From Dirofilaria immitis (lineage: Eukaryota; Nematoda; Chromadorea; Rhabditida; Onchocercidae): 64,000 nt of DNA. The translations under genes were made by a program, and so were the position numbers. How positions within the stretch are numbered: position 1 is the first letter of the stretch; the number at the start of each line of letters is the position of its first letter. A model generated the notes under the pieces. The model was not told the origin of the DNA. It ran no database searches and was given only the letters and a program-made list of their open reading frames with translations. Shown here in pieces: positions 1 through 12,614 of the stretch. Where the stretch lies: assembly GCA_024305405.1 (NCBI GenBank), contig JAKNDB010000068.1, positions 9,533,501 to 9,597,500 of the forward strand. Reading direction: 5' to 3'.

Positions 1-1045
1 TATTATATCATGTTGTGCATCATCGTTGGTTGAAACCTGATGTTGTGAAAGAATTATTATGGCGTCGACATGTTTACAACAATGCTATAGTATCATTACG
101 TAAATTGTTTAAAGAAGAATCTGCTAGAAACAAATATGATGGTATAAATTTTTAGATATTTCGTTGGATGTGATATTTTCCTCTAGTTTCATCTTTCATC
201 TTATTAGGTAAAAAAGTTTCTTCCAGAGTTCAGCTATTTTTGATTAGAAATTTGTAACGGATGTATTTTAAGATATGATAGCTAAAGAAGCAAGTGAAGA
301 GAATGAAGAATTCGAGCATTTATTAAAAATAAATGAAGAGAGAAATCGAAAAGCGGCAGAGTTTGTTTCTGTATTCTATATTTTGATAGATTCTGTTATT
401 TTTTATTTATATTACTTACAACCATGGATTGCTTTCAAAATTTGTTAGATTCCTCCAACTGGTAAAAGTTCTGAAATATGAATTTAGAAGAAGAAATGAG
501 CGTGAGAAAGAAGAACTGAAAAAATGGAGTCCGAATATCTGAGAAGTATTGAAAAAGAGTTGGAAAAAGAAAAACAAATATGAAGCAAAAGATGGGAGAA
601 GTGCTTCAGATGGTAAATTTTTTCTTGGTTTTAGCAGTTCGTTCGTTCATACAGTTATTTAATTTTTTAAATTAATTTCTTCTCTTCATGCATAGGCACG
701 TTCTCTTTCTCAATTCAATTTTATTGCGTAGTTGAAATCTTTCAGGTTGAACGGAGTAAACATTTTGTAACTGACGAAACTTTGGATGAGAAACTGGAAG
801 AAGCTTTGGATAACCCGATTGTTTATGATTATGCAATAGACTTGCAAGGTAATAGATATTATGTCCCAATACCGGAAAAATATATCAAAGGTACACCTCC
901 TCGCCAAAAGGGGCGAATGTACGACATTACTTTGGGTACAGAACATTACAGTAATCTGGTGCCGTTCTCCGCTAATTCGAATACCAGCGCTCAAAAGAGG
1001 ATCTTAAGCAAAACCAACGGCAAACATAGAAAGTTGTCTATTTAA
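1..1045 (+). CDS. mrps-26: Mitochondrial small ribosomal subunit protein mS26 (MRPS26), 5' end missing
   Basis: This is a component of the small subunit of the mitochondrial ribosome. The exons read as <1-141, 273-360, 449-612 and 746-1045. The first exon gives RRHVYNNAIVSLRKLFKEE, which lines up with the RYQHYRQTVRALRMEF region I know from human MRPS26. The last exon gives HFVTDETLDEKLEEALDN followed by YDYAI, matching the NFITRENLEARVEAALDS segment. The middle is a charged coiled coil, as in the family. Exon 3 needs two +1 corrections, at an A run near 530 and at about 580, to keep its frame; both are probably sequence errors. The start codon lies left of the window. The C-terminal tail of about 50 residues after the conserved block is basic and lineage-specific. 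The next gene on the same strand starts about 1 kb downstream. Confidence 0.85.
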
Positions 1046-2081
1046 TTATATTGTTGAGATGAAAATCCTTACAGTTTGCGTGTTAATTAAAAATCTAAAA
1101 CTCGATGTGGACAAGTTTTTCGTTGTTTCATAGTCGCAGGCTAACTTTATTGGATAGGATTTTCAAGTGATTTAGACAATAGCACAGTTTGAAAATTGAA
1201 ACTAATTGTTGATATCATATAAAAATGCATTATTATGAAACTGAGGCTATTCATCAGGATAAATACACTTCTAATCTATAAAATGCAATCCTTATTACAA
1301 TTGTTTAAGGCCCTGTTAATTCCCTGTAAACACTTTCGTCGTTTGCGTTGCAGCGTGTTGTTTATTTCCAAATAATCTACTTGCTTCATTTCTTTTTATT
1401 TTTATGCATTTTCGATTATAAAATATTTTTGATAATAGTTTTTGGTTTTTGGTAATTCGATTATGTGAATGTTTAAAACTCGCATATTTCATGTATTGTT
1501 TTATCCATTATGTGTCTCCTTGCAATTGTTATCATGAAGTAAATAAATGATCAGAAGTTTCGATTCAGTTTCAAACTTCCGTTTGTTACATCATTTATAT
1601 CTTTATAAAATAAAGATTCATGATGGTGTGGAATTGATGTTAAAGCATAAAACTTTCGGTTTTGCTTTTTGAAATATGCTTAGACTGTGGGCAGTACTTA
1701 CTATTCTTCTGTCGAATGTGTTTTGATGTAACATGAATGTGGCGTATGTCATTTACTTCTTAATGTGCTGCAGTTGATATTCGTAGAAACAGTGAGTTTT
1801 TTCGTTATCTGAAACATAAGTTAATATTAAAGTATTGTTTATAGTACACGCAAATATAAATTAGGTGATTGCCGTATATTTTAATCTTTGTTAAATATTT
1901 ATCTAAGATTTTTTTATATTAATGGATCATTGTACAGACAAGTTAAGTGCTGTTATAAAAATCTGTAGTTCCGAAATGTATACGGTGTCTGCATTTGGTT
2001 AATTTTCTTAAATTGCAAAATCGTATTTCTGGTTTTGAAAAGTTTTAAATGATATTGTATGTCTTAAACACTAGTTTTCAG
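1046..2081. other. Intergenic, no gene seen
   Basis: About 1 kb of AT-rich sequence between mS26 and the WIP gene. I see no conserved reading frame. A TTTTCAG at 2075-2081, six bases before the WIP start codon, looks like a trans-splice acceptor. Confidence 0.5.
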
Positions 2082-2087
2082 AGAGAG

Positions 2088-4987
2088 ATGCCGGTACCTC
2101 CACCGCCTCCACCACCACCCTTAATATTACCTTCATTAAGTACTAAATCAAACGCCATCGCATTGCAACCCAAAACTAGTGATCGATCCAGACTACTCAA
2201 TGAAATCCAATCGGGTATGAAATTGCGCAGAACTACGACCAATGATAGATCTGCACCATTGATCGGAGGAAAGGTTTCAGGTGAGCAAGCCATATGAATA
2301 TAATTGAAAAGAAGTAGTCTTAATTACTTCGTAAGAAAGTAATTGAAAAAAATATTCAAGCATTGTGCATAACATGTCAAAAAAATCATGGGATCTACGG
2401 ATAAATTACTTTTTATAAGTTCTGTTTTCTATATGTCTCTTGCAGATTTGTCAGAAAATAGCGGGACTACTACCACTGGTGGATCAAAAGTCCCAGCTGT
2501 TGGAGGAGTTAGTGCTCTTTTGTGAATGGTATTCCGAAAAAGCCTTCGGACAACAAAAAACGAATGTTTTCAAAGGTTTTATTCATTTTTGCTAGAAAAG
2601 AAAATAGGTTCTACTACTGGAATTCATGAACTGTTTCATTCGTTTTTCGAAAACTGAATTAGATGAATTAAATTTAGGTGTGAAAGCTAGTCCACCCCTC
2701 CTATCAAAACCATCCGAAATGTATCCAGCAAAACAAGTAGATCATTCGGAGTTTCAAGAACAGGTAATTTTAGGGTCATTAATTCAAACAGATTTCATTT
2801 TATTGCTTGGCATAATTGTAGTAAATACTTCATGTTATTGAATTACATTGATATATTACATTAGTATATTATGGCTCTTATTCTGTCATTCTGTTTTTGA
2901 CGAATTGACGAATCGATTTATTATTTCCATCACATAAACCAACTTTTTATGGAAGGGTTGAACAACAACATGTTCAATACTAACTAGTAGCATGATAATG
3001 GAGGCTTCAAAATCAATTGCTGCTGGAAACGATCGTGTTGGTATTAAAAACGGAATGCAAAAGGCAAAGAATGTAGTATTAAAGGAAGTTGCATCAATAT
3101 CTCGCACAATTTCTTTAGAAAAAATAGATGAGGTAGCTCAAGTTGCTATCATTTCTGCAAATGGTGATAGGAGCATTGGCAGTAATATTGTTGATGCTGT
3201 CAAAAGGTTGGCAAAGAAGGTGTGATTACTGTTGAAGAAAGTAAAGGCTCAAAAGAACTAGAGGTTGAGCTTACTACTGGTATGCAGTTTGACCGTGCTA
3301 TCTTTCTCCATACTTTATTACAAACAATGAGAAAATGATCGTGGAGCTTGATGATCCATATCTCTTAATTACAGAAAAAAACTCAATATCATACAGCCTT
3401 TGCTTTCTATCCTTGAAGCTGTTATTAAGTCTGGTAAACCTTTGCTCATCATTGCGGAAGACATTGAAGGTGAAGCATTAAGTACTCTAGTCATTAATAA
3501 GTTGCGTGGTGGTTTAAAAGTCGCCGCAGTAAAAGCTCCAGGTTTTGGTGACAGAAGGAAGGAGATGCTCGAAGACATAGCAGCTTTAACCGGTGCTAAA
3601 TATGTCATAAAGGATGAGCTTGGAATCAAGATGGAAGATCTAACTCTCGAAGATCTTGGTATTGCTAAGAATGTTAAAATTACTAAAGACAATACTACAA
3701 TTGTCAGTGAAAATAAAGTCACTAACAGAGTAAAAGCTAGAATTGAGCAGATCAAATCTCAAATTGACTCTTCAACCTCTGATTACGATAAACAGAAATT
3801 AAGAGAACGTTTAGCAAAATTATCAGGCGGTGTTGCTCTGCTAAAAGTTGGTGGTTGAACATGATTTTGTTCATGCAGTCTTTCAAAACGAGGGATTTTA
3901 TCTTCTTTTCGGCAATTTCAGACATCACTGGCTCCTAAAGCTTATAATATAAGTCGTCAAACTTCTGCTGGAATAGCTGGTCGTTTAAAACATTTTAATC
4001 AGGTATTAATTTCAATTAAAGAAGGTATTTAAATTTTTATATTTGGTGGTATTTTAATGTCAAACTATTTTTTGATAGAAAATGTATTTATAAATATCAG
4101 TGCGAGATGTTTGAGTGGAAGCAGTCTTCTTACTGTAGTGGTCGTTTCTGACCATTTAAAATGATTTCATATATTTTCCTTTCAAGATTTTCAGATCAGT
4201 CGACCAGGATTAGCACCACCAACACCACCATCACTCAAAACTAAGCCGATTATTAAGGATATTAGGTCTCCACCGATGAAGAAAATCTCCATTCCAGAAC
4301 AGTTCAAAACTTTGAGACCGAATAGGACTGCTAATGATGCCTTCTGTTTGCGTCGATCTGGCAGTTCTGATGTACACGAATTTCATTAGTTTGTCTCTAA
4401 ATAAGTATGGGGAGTATAACAATCTGATTATTTATAATACTTGCAGGTTAAGATCTAAACTAGTAATCTTTTTCTTAAGGAAAAATAATTGTGCTCATGA
4501 ATTCATTATTGCTATGAATCCTACAACAATTTTTTTGATGCCATTACTGAACGACTGTTTTTCAGGATATAAGGAATTCACAATCATCAACATTGGATAA
4601 ATGCAACACAGCCTTAATAAGCATGCCTGTACCTCCGAATTCCTCCAGTTCGATCAAAATTCCGAAACCAGCATGTCCTCCTCCCCACCACCTAATCAGG
4701 CATCGCGGATTGGACGTTCAGTGGTTCACTCATTCAGTCATCTTACGTCGATTTCATCCCTCGATATACCACCTACAATATCAGTCGATGAAGATTCACC
4801 TCCTCCACCACCGCCTCCACGAGTAGCTTCTTGTACCGACCAAATGGATCGTTTCACCTTTATTCCGATCAGTGAGCTGCCACCTCCGGGAATCTTCTCC
4901 GGAACGAAAAAGTCTATGAATATCATCAAGCACGTAAAATTCAAAATACTCATTCTCTTTACCGTTAATTTTGTTCTATTTATTTGA
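2088..4987 (+). CDS. wip-1: WIP/verprolin family actin regulator (WASP-interacting protein)
   Basis: WIP proteins bind actin through an N-terminal WH2 domain and hold WASP through a C-terminal motif. Exon 1 (2088-2280) starts [11 protein letters not shown] and contains a WH2 domain ([16 protein letters not shown], then NDRSAP), the same architecture as vertebrate WIP. Probable further exons are 2446-2575, 2678-2763, 3922-4002, 4195 to about 4375, and 4566 onward. The last contains polyproline and [13 protein letters not shown], which resembles the WASP-binding segment of WIP. Two one-base frame breaks occur, near 2523 and in a C run near 4685. The 3' end is uncertain: the frame runs to a stop at 4987 through a hydrophobic tail, or splices at 4934 to a short exon near 5488. 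The ATG follows a TTTTCAG acceptor by six bases. The large intron 2764-3921 holds the groEL insertion. Confidence 0.8.
2956..2964. repeat. 9-bp direct repeat flanking the groEL insertion (left copy)
   Basis: GGTTGAACA at 2956-2964 recurs exactly at 3853-3861, the two ends of the groEL similarity. It could be a target-site duplication or microhomology used when the fragment was joined. Part of it (GAACA) may also belong to groEL itself. Confidence 0.6.
2962..3855 (+). pseudogene. groEL: Truncated groEL (HSP60) fragment of Wolbachia type, a nuclear insertion
   Basis: GroEL is a bacterial chaperonin. The translation starts at [17 protein letters not shown] and ends at the ALLKVGG segment, roughly residues 90-390 of the about 550 in a full protein, so both ends are missing. 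The reading matches my memory of Wolbachia GroEL (for example [19 protein letters not shown] and [18 protein letters not shown]). The eukaryotic mitochondrial HSP60 gene would be expected to be spliced and more diverged. Three one-base losses break the frame, near 3206 (A run), 3298 (a missing G) and 3374-3380 (A run). The longest clean stretch is 3400-3858, 152 codons. The fragment lies on the coding strand of the WIP gene, inside an intron. Neither a promoter nor the neighbouring groES is present. The insertion is clear; assignment to Wolbachia rather than another alphaproteobacterium rests on recall. Confidence 0.88.
3853..3861. repeat. 9-bp direct repeat flanking the groEL insertion (right copy)
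   Basis: Second copy of GGTTGAACA, where the groEL reading ends. It is followed by TGATTTTGTTCA, giving a short TGAACA/TGTTCA inverted repeat. The left junction has a similar inverted repeat (TTGAACA/TGTTCAA). Confidence 0.6.
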
Positions 4988-5971
4988 TTTCTTTACTGAC
5001 CGATTTATGATGAATTACAATCAATCTGTCATTCACGTTCTGTTTTTTCATTGTATTTTTTTGTGAATGTTTCGCTTTATTCGTATAATTGACATTATTA
5101 TACTTACTCCAAATTATACTTTGAAGGGATGGTTGAATTATCTTAAATCATTTTCTTGTGGTTCATATTTTTCTATAATCTTTAAATTATAAAAATAATT
5201 TCAACAATACGATAGATGCGGGTAACAATCCTTGGAAATCTTTGCTTCACTTTTAGTGAACTATTTCTTACTTACTGGTTATGTAAAGATTTGTTTCTAT
5301 CAATTTGATATTGTCAATTGATTTTAATTTTTGTAAGTAAATTGCTTTATCATTGCGGTTTTTGGAAGCCTTCTGTTAAATATTCGTACCTGTTGAATCG
5401 AATGCAGAATATTGAACTTCTTTGTTTCACGAGTTTCTAAGAACATGATGTGTAGAACGATTTGTCTTCACTTTTGTTGATTCCAGAAGGGTGATGATAA
5501 GATTATTCAAAGTGATGTTTTAATTAAAATACTTTCTTAAGAAGTGTGGGTTTTAGATACAATAGTTCTTTTAATATTACTATTTTCGAGCATTATTGAA
5601 AAATAGTTTCAGTAATATAAGCATTGTTTGTAAATTGTCAGGTCATTGTCACCTTATGTTTTCTTGATTTGTTGTTTTTCAGGCCCTTTAATATAGTGCA
5701 GGTATAAATTACACTGATATATTTTATCATAAACTTGCAATTCAAAGAACTTCTACCATGAAGCAAGTTTCTTTTCTGTTTTTCACAAGTCGTTCTGAGC
5801 TTAAGAAATATCGGAAACAAGATTTAAAAAGTTTCTATTGATATGCATCTTTCAAAATGAAGATTCACAGTATCAACAGGCAAAGAAATATTCAGAAGAT
5901 CTGTCGTCTTTAGAATTTAAAGTTTTGCCATTTGGCAATTATGATTCATGCGAAATTTTGTTCTCTTATAG
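4988..5971. other. Intergenic or 3' end of the WIP gene
   Basis: About 1 kb of AT-rich sequence. A possible short last WIP exon starts after a CCAG near 5488 and reads 17 residues to a TAA; this is a guess. An open frame at 5838-5971 joins the XPD frame but does not look conserved, so the first XPD codons probably lie on an unrecognised exon here. Confidence 0.35.
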
Positions 5972-8900
5972 GGTTGACATTGATGGCTTGGAGGTTTATT
6001 TTCCTTATGATTACATCTATCCAGAACAAATTCTCTACATGGGTGAATTGAAAAAAACTTTGGACGCTAAAGTAAGCTTCTTATCTAATTCCATTTTCTC
6101 CTTAATCTAAAATGATTTTTTTTCATTGAAAAATGGAAATTATTGGACTGTAGTCATTTAAGAAGAGTGTAAATTACAGGGACATTGCTTGCTGGAAATG
6201 CCATCGGGTACAGGTAAAACTATTTCATTACTTTCACTTGTAGTGGCCTATATGCTGCGATTTCCGGATCACCTCGACAAACTTGTCTATTGTTCGCGAA
6301 CAATTCCAGAAATTGAAAAATGTGTTGAAGAACTTCGCAATCTTTTCAAATACTATGAACATTGTAATGGTGTCCGTTTTTTTTGGTTGTTTTTGTTCTT
6401 TATATGGAAGAGAGGAACTTGATCTACATGAAAACCGGGCTGTAAATTTGAGTAGATATCAAAAGAGTTTGTGTAGAAAAAAATTTGTATAAATTTTCAG
6501 TGTGATAAGAAAATTTTATTTATTTAAGAAGCCGCCATCATTATTTGCGATAGCTCTTTCTGCTCGTAAAAATTTATGCATTAACGAATCAGTATCTTCG
6601 TTGCGACAGGGTTCTCTAGTTGATGGAGCATGTCAGAAGTAAGTTTCAAAGTATACCTGTATCCACCTGATCTTCTGCAAAAAATTTTTTTTGTTGCGAC
6701 CAATAATTCGACTTTTTTATATGATTTAATAATTATATGATTTACTGAGTTGAGGCTAACAGCAAGTTTTGTTCGTGCGAAGCGTAAGCTTCGTCCTGAT
6801 TTACCGTGCTGTACATTTTTCGAGAAATTAATGGAAAAAACGATATTAATTATCCCGATGGTGTATACAATTTGGTATGTTTGTTAAATTAATATATTTT
6901 TACGAGTAGCTTTAGAAACTTTCTTTTTTTCAGTTCTATGCTGTAAATTCGTTGTTTACTGAAACAAAGTTGAATTTATAGATTATAACTTGAAATATTT
7001 GTTGTTAAAACCCTTATTTTACATTTTTCAGCAGAATTTGAGGAAATTGGGTCAGCAGAAAGGGATCTGCCCATATTTCATGTCACGCAACGTTGTCGAT
7101 CGTGCGCACATTGTTGTCTATTCTTACCATTATATTTTGGATCCGAAAATTGCCGAATTAGTTTCGAAAAATTTTAGTCGTCATTCATGTGTTGTTTTTG
7201 ATGAAGCTCATAATATTGGTTTGTGAATTTTTCAGAAATCATAAATATCCAAAAAGTGAAGTTGGCAATTAATCTTCAAAGTTTATAACATGGAAAGTAA
7301 AATAAATGATTTTTTTCGATTATTTTTGTTGCTTAAAAGACAATTGAAAAATTAACTTAATTACTTTTTGGATTTTTTAAATAATATTTTTCAAAAATTT
7401 TAGCTTTTTCAGATAATGTTTGCATAGAGTCAATGAGTGTGTCCTTAACAAAAACAACAATTGAAAAAGCGACGCAGAAACTAAATATTCTTGAGCAGCA
7501 TGTGCAAAGGCAATCGAATTCTGAATTTTGTTTGTCTTATATACCTGAATAGTTTAAGATCTCTACAAATTTTTTTGAAATTTATTTGCAGAATGTTAAG
7601 TAATTTCTCGATGCTTACACTACCTTCAGAAATTTATGCCCTCAGATGTAAGAATATAGTACTGGAGATTGACGTATCAAAAAAATATTTTATTGTCGTA
7701 AAAATTTATTCGTTGGAAATGCGAAGTCAAAAAAATCAAGTAAATTGCAAGCACGTTTCAACAGAACATTACACAATTTCCAGGTTGAGAGAAGAAAATA
7801 GTGAGCAACTACAGGTGGAGTATGATCGTCTAGTCGAAGGACTGAAGCATGTCGAAGAAGAACGTATGAACGACCAAGTTTTAGCAAATCCTGGTTTGTT
7901 TTTAATTACATTGTTTCTTCAAAAAGTTTTTGCAGAATAGTTTCATTAATTTAATTTTCAGTATTGCCTGATATGATTTTGAAAGAAGCAGTGCCTGGGA
8001 CAATACGAAATGCGTTACATTTTATTTCATTTTTGCGTCGTTTTAATGAATATTTAAAACATCGAATGCGAACAAAAGCAGTTTTGATTGAAAGTCCAGT
8101 AGCATTCCTTCGGGATATTAATGATTTGATGCATATTGATCGAAAGCCGCTCAGGTTTTTAATTATTCTTTAGCTGGTATTAAAAATTTAAATCGATTCA
8201 TTCTCTCTTATTCGTATTTGATTTCCGTTTCTTATTGATACTCACTCTGATTTTTTCTGCATTATAGTTAGAGAGAGAAATATGCGACGATATACCAAAA
8301 CGAATGTTTGCACCGTAGGAGTTATATTATAGCTGTTAAATTTCATTTTTTTCTTCCGATAGCACGTCAAATAATTAATATTTCGATAGTTCAAAACGAT
8401 TTGGGTTGCGAACTTTTTGCTTGATCGACCCATTCATCTGACTAATTTATTAACACTTGGTCTCGATAATTTTTTGTTATCGAACGAAGTATTAAGTGAC
8501 ATTCCAGAATCCGTCAATACAAAAAATATTTTTGAAAATTCATACGTCTATTTCGGTTAACAATATTAAGTTCATTTATAATGATATGGAATTTACGATT
8601 CAAAAGCATATTACTTTTAGGCTAATTTAGTAGTGTGAGTTCATCCATTATTAACTTTTTATAATTTATATAGAAGCTATAATTACACTGGACCAAATAT
8701 CTCCATCTACTGATTTTTAATTTTTATGAAATTTCTTTTGGTTTCAAATTTAACGGAAGCAACGTTCTAAATGTATTTAAATGATTTTTAAAATTGGTTT
8801 AGATTCTGCGCGGAGCGATTCGCATCATTGACGCGAACTTTGGAATTGGCAGACATATCAGATTTTACTTCATTAGTGCTGATTACAAATTTCGCAACTC

Positions 8901-11153
8901 TTGTGAGCACTTATGCACGAGGTATTTTTATATTTTTTAATTTTTATTGCTAATAAGGTTTTTTTGGCTGTTGTACTTCTTTTTTAAAGGTTTTACAATT
9001 GTAATTGAACCACTGGATGAGAAAAGTGGTACAGGGCATAGCTGCACGCTACATCTAAGTTGCATGGATGCTTCAGTTGCTATTCGTCCAATTTTTCAAC
9101 GTTTTCATACAGTTGTCATCACTTCAGGAGTAAGATTTCAAAGTTGCTTTTTTAACAAGCAAGTGATATCATTTCTTACTTGTATAAGGTTAAATAAAAT
9201 AGGTTAAATTAAAACGACCTTTCCCCATCCTATATAAATTTAATCCCAAGTTAATTAAATTAATTGTAAGAAGCTTGTTTATTTCATATTACTTTGAGAA
9301 AAAAATCCGACATGAGTTTAACTCTTTTGATGTTTTTATTTTTAAAAAAACTTGAAGATTATTCACAAAATAAATGTAGACTTTATCACCATTGGATATG
9401 TATCCAAAAATTCTGGACTTTGATCCAGCGATTATGGCAAGCTTATCAATGACATTAGCAAGACCATGTATTGCGCCACTTATTGTTTCAAAAGGTTTAA
9501 TATTTGTCGTTTTTACGTTTATAGAATTTCCATTGTTTTATCAGTGCTACTTTATTGTTTTTATTTACTTTTACCGCTGTATTTTGTATATTTTATCATT
9601 TATTATGATAGTTTCATTTCATTTCAGGAAATGATCAAGTTGCAATGACATCCCGTTTTGAATCTCGAGAAGATACTGCCGTAATTCGAAATTATGGGAA
9701 TCTTGTTTTGGAACTTATTTCTTTGGTACCAGATGGTGTTGTTGTTTTTTCACTAGTTATGTTTATATGGAAAATGTCATTTCAACATGGTATGATCAGG
9801 TAATTATAGTCTCCTTCATATTCCATCGAATTTCAATATTCTGTCTTTTATAATTTAAATCAGCAGGATTTCAGATATATTTGAGTCTAAAATATAATGC
9901 TATTCTTGGTTTCCTCAGGGCATTATTGATGAACTACTGAAATACAAACTTTTGTTCATCGAAACAACTGATGCACTCGAAACAAGTATTGCTTTAGAGA
10001 AGTATGTAGAAGCATGTGATTGTGGTAGAGGAGCTGTTTTTTTCTGTTGCAAGAGGAAAAGTATGCTTTTTGTTTGTAAAAAAATTTCCATAAATTCATG
10101 TTTTTGTTTTGTGAAAAAATTTTGAGAAAAAGAAAGAAATTATTTCTTTTGGTTGAAATATTGTATTTAATTGGATTACGCTTCTTACATAATCTTTTAA
10201 TTCATGTTTATATAAATGCCAGAAAGCGTAGGTATCAGAAGGGATTGATTTTTCGCATCATCTTGGCCGAGCTGTAATAATGCTTGGTGTTCCATATGTA
10301 TATACGGAAAGTCGAATATTGCGAGCGCGACTGGAATATTTGCGAGAACAGTTGGGAATAAGGTGTAGTATCAATTTAAAAGTACGAAAATGGCAGGAAT
10401 TTAGAAAAATTTGTCTTTGAAATTAAGTGAAAATTGAAGTTTTATGAAAAACGATTATTTGGTAAAAAAATTAAGTCTGTCGGTCTTTACTGTGAAGCAT
10501 TTTAGAGAAAATGATTTTTAACATTTGATGCGATGCGTCAGGCAGCCCAATGCATGGGTCGTGCACTGAGAGGAAAAAGTGATTATGGTTTAATGGTATT
10601 CGCTGATAAGGTTAGTTTTTATTTTTATATAAGCAGAAGTTAAAATCTTTTGTGTAAAGCCTCCAGAGGTACTGGAAACAAAGTGAAAAGAACATGTTTT
10701 CATTTCTTCTCATTTTACAATAATTTGCATAATGAAATTCACAAAATTTATATTTTAGCGTTTTTCACGGAAAGATAAAATGAGTAAACTTCCTCGGTGG
10801 ATTCAGGAATATATAATGCCTAGCAATATCAACCTTAGCATTGAAGAAGCTACTATAATAGTAAAAAGTATGGTTTTTGGAAATTTCATATTAAAATGCG
10901 TGAATTGTATGTTGAGAAAGTAATTTTTAGAAATTTTATGAGTTATCCTATATTGTTAAGAAAATAATATTCCTAATACTTTTGTATGTAAAAAAATATA
11001 TCAATCAGTATTTTTTCTAGATGGTTTCCGTTAATGGCGCAATCATTCACTAAAGAACATCAACTGGGGATTTCATTGCTTACTGAAGAAATGCTTCGTG
11101 AAAAAGAACTGTTAGGGAAAAAATTTGGTCATGTTTTAGAAGAGGTTGATTAA
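5972..11153 (+). CDS. xpd-1: TFIIH helicase subunit XPD/ERCC2/Rad3
   Basis: XPD is the 5'-3' DNA helicase of TFIIH, acting in nucleotide excision repair and transcription initiation. About 17 exons can be followed by similarity to human ERCC2. They begin with [18 protein letters not shown], then Walker A ([10 protein letters not shown], about 6195-6225), cysteines of the Fe-S region (about 6530-6880), the VVFDEAHNI box (about 7190-7218), [12 protein letters not shown] (about 9060), the [11 protein letters not shown] motif VI (about 10545-10580) and the end LEEVD at 11153. Helicase motifs are all present. At least four frame breaks, near 6831, 9743, 10044 and 10511, are each a single base off in an A or T run. 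The intron at 7510 uses a GC donor. The exact start codon was not found: only the first few residues are missing compared with the family. It lies between WIP and an ARAP-like gene on the same strand. Confidence 0.93.
7510..7783 (+). other. Probable GC-AG intron in XPD
   Basis: Joining ...CATGTGCAAAG at 7509 to GTTGAGAG at 7784 keeps the frame ([16 protein letters not shown]) and matches the spacing in human XPD. The intron then starts GCAATC and ends CCAG. Using the nearby GT at 7502 gives a stop after a few codons. Confidence 0.6.
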
Positions 11154-12614
11154 TCAAATTTTGAAAGAAAATCAAACGTTATGTCTCAAAATGAAGATTG
11201 GGAACGACATTTTTTAAGGAAAGAATTCGTTTTCTTCTAAGAATTTTTCTAAAATATAATGCCGATTTAGGAGTCATCAACTTTTGATGGGAACTAAGGC
11301 AGTTTAGGATGCTTCATCTCCATTTATGATTCACCGTATTATGGTGTACTTGAAAAAACAAATATTTTTGTATCAGGGACAAGTCAAAAACAAGAGGTTT
11401 TGCTATTAAGAGATGGAATTGAAAGAATTCAAAGTGATTAGTAGAAGTAAAATTCAGTTGGAAAACTAGTAAAATTTCTTTTTCTTTTAATATAAGCGAA
11501 TTTATTTTTACTGTTTCTACTGATCGTTATGATAATTAGAGATTGATTTGTTTGTTTGTTTTTTTTTCCTTTTAGAAAATTAGATCTGAAATAAGTGAAT
11601 TATTCCATAATGCTGTAAAATCTTCATAATTTTGCTAATTGTATCTCAGATGAAGATCTCTTTATATATTTCTGCTGTTTTGTTTTGTCCCGTTGATTTA
11701 ATAATATATAGTATGATTGGTGCATAGAAAAAAATCCCATTTTACTGTTTGACTTTTTCAAATAACAGGCTCGATTAAATCTGTTGAGTTAAACTTTTTT
11801 CTTTTTGTAATACTCTGTTGGATGCCTCTCATTTGAATATCTATGATTTATTTCTCTTATTCAATATTTTTTTACAAATATTGCTTGTATCGATTCCTCA
11901 TCAGTTACTATTAGTTTTCGATTGTTTTTTAAAAATAAACATTTTTTATTTTTTTCTCACGATAATTTGTTTTATTACGGTTAATTAGCCATTTGCAGAT
12001 TTTCCTGCATGTTTCGTTCCAGTTCCGTGGGCTTCAAAATTCAAAAACACAAATTTTTTTTTAAGAACCGAATTTTTATATTTAAATACGGACGGATTGG
12101 GATTCAATTCCACTAATCTTATCCGTATCAAATCTTCCACGATTCAAAATATCAAATAAAAGTTCATGTTTTGAATCTAAGAGATTTAGATAAAGTATTT
12201 GATTGTCTGCTTGAGAAATGTTTCCATCTTAAGAATAACGACTGGTAATATCTTGGAAAACTAGCTCAGAATAATTCAACATATTATAAACTTTCCGAAT
12301 CTCTTAATTTTCTAAAGATTTTGTTTTTCTTTTAGTCTTTGTAGTTTTTGCATTACCGCTCGCACATTCCTGTACTTGACGATGTCAGATGCACCTAAAT
12401 GTCGGTATGTTCTTTTTAAAATTATTGATGCAAAAGTGATGTGTCTCATTAAATCGATCGCTAATGTTCGGTTGTAACGTTGTGAAGTTTTGCAGTGATT
12501 TGTGTTTATGATAATCTTGTTTCTTTTGTTCAGAACATTATCATATCTTCAGGAATTAATAATTTCACGAACATTTTTCTTCTGACTGCGTCGAATCTCT
12601 GATATGATAGAAAC
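11154..12614. other. Intergenic, no confident gene
   Basis: AT-rich sequence between XPD and the ARAP-like gene. ATGTCAGATGCACCTAAATG followed by a GTATGT donor near 12410 could be an untranslated or short first exon of the next gene, but I could not join it in frame. Confidence 0.35.

Noticed and set aside
3369..3755. 128-codon - strand frame over groEL
   Set aside because: It is the antisense shadow of the groEL reading.
4738..4953. Glycine-rich - strand frame
   Set aside because: It is the shadow of the polyproline exon of WIP; the same applies to 2078-2293.
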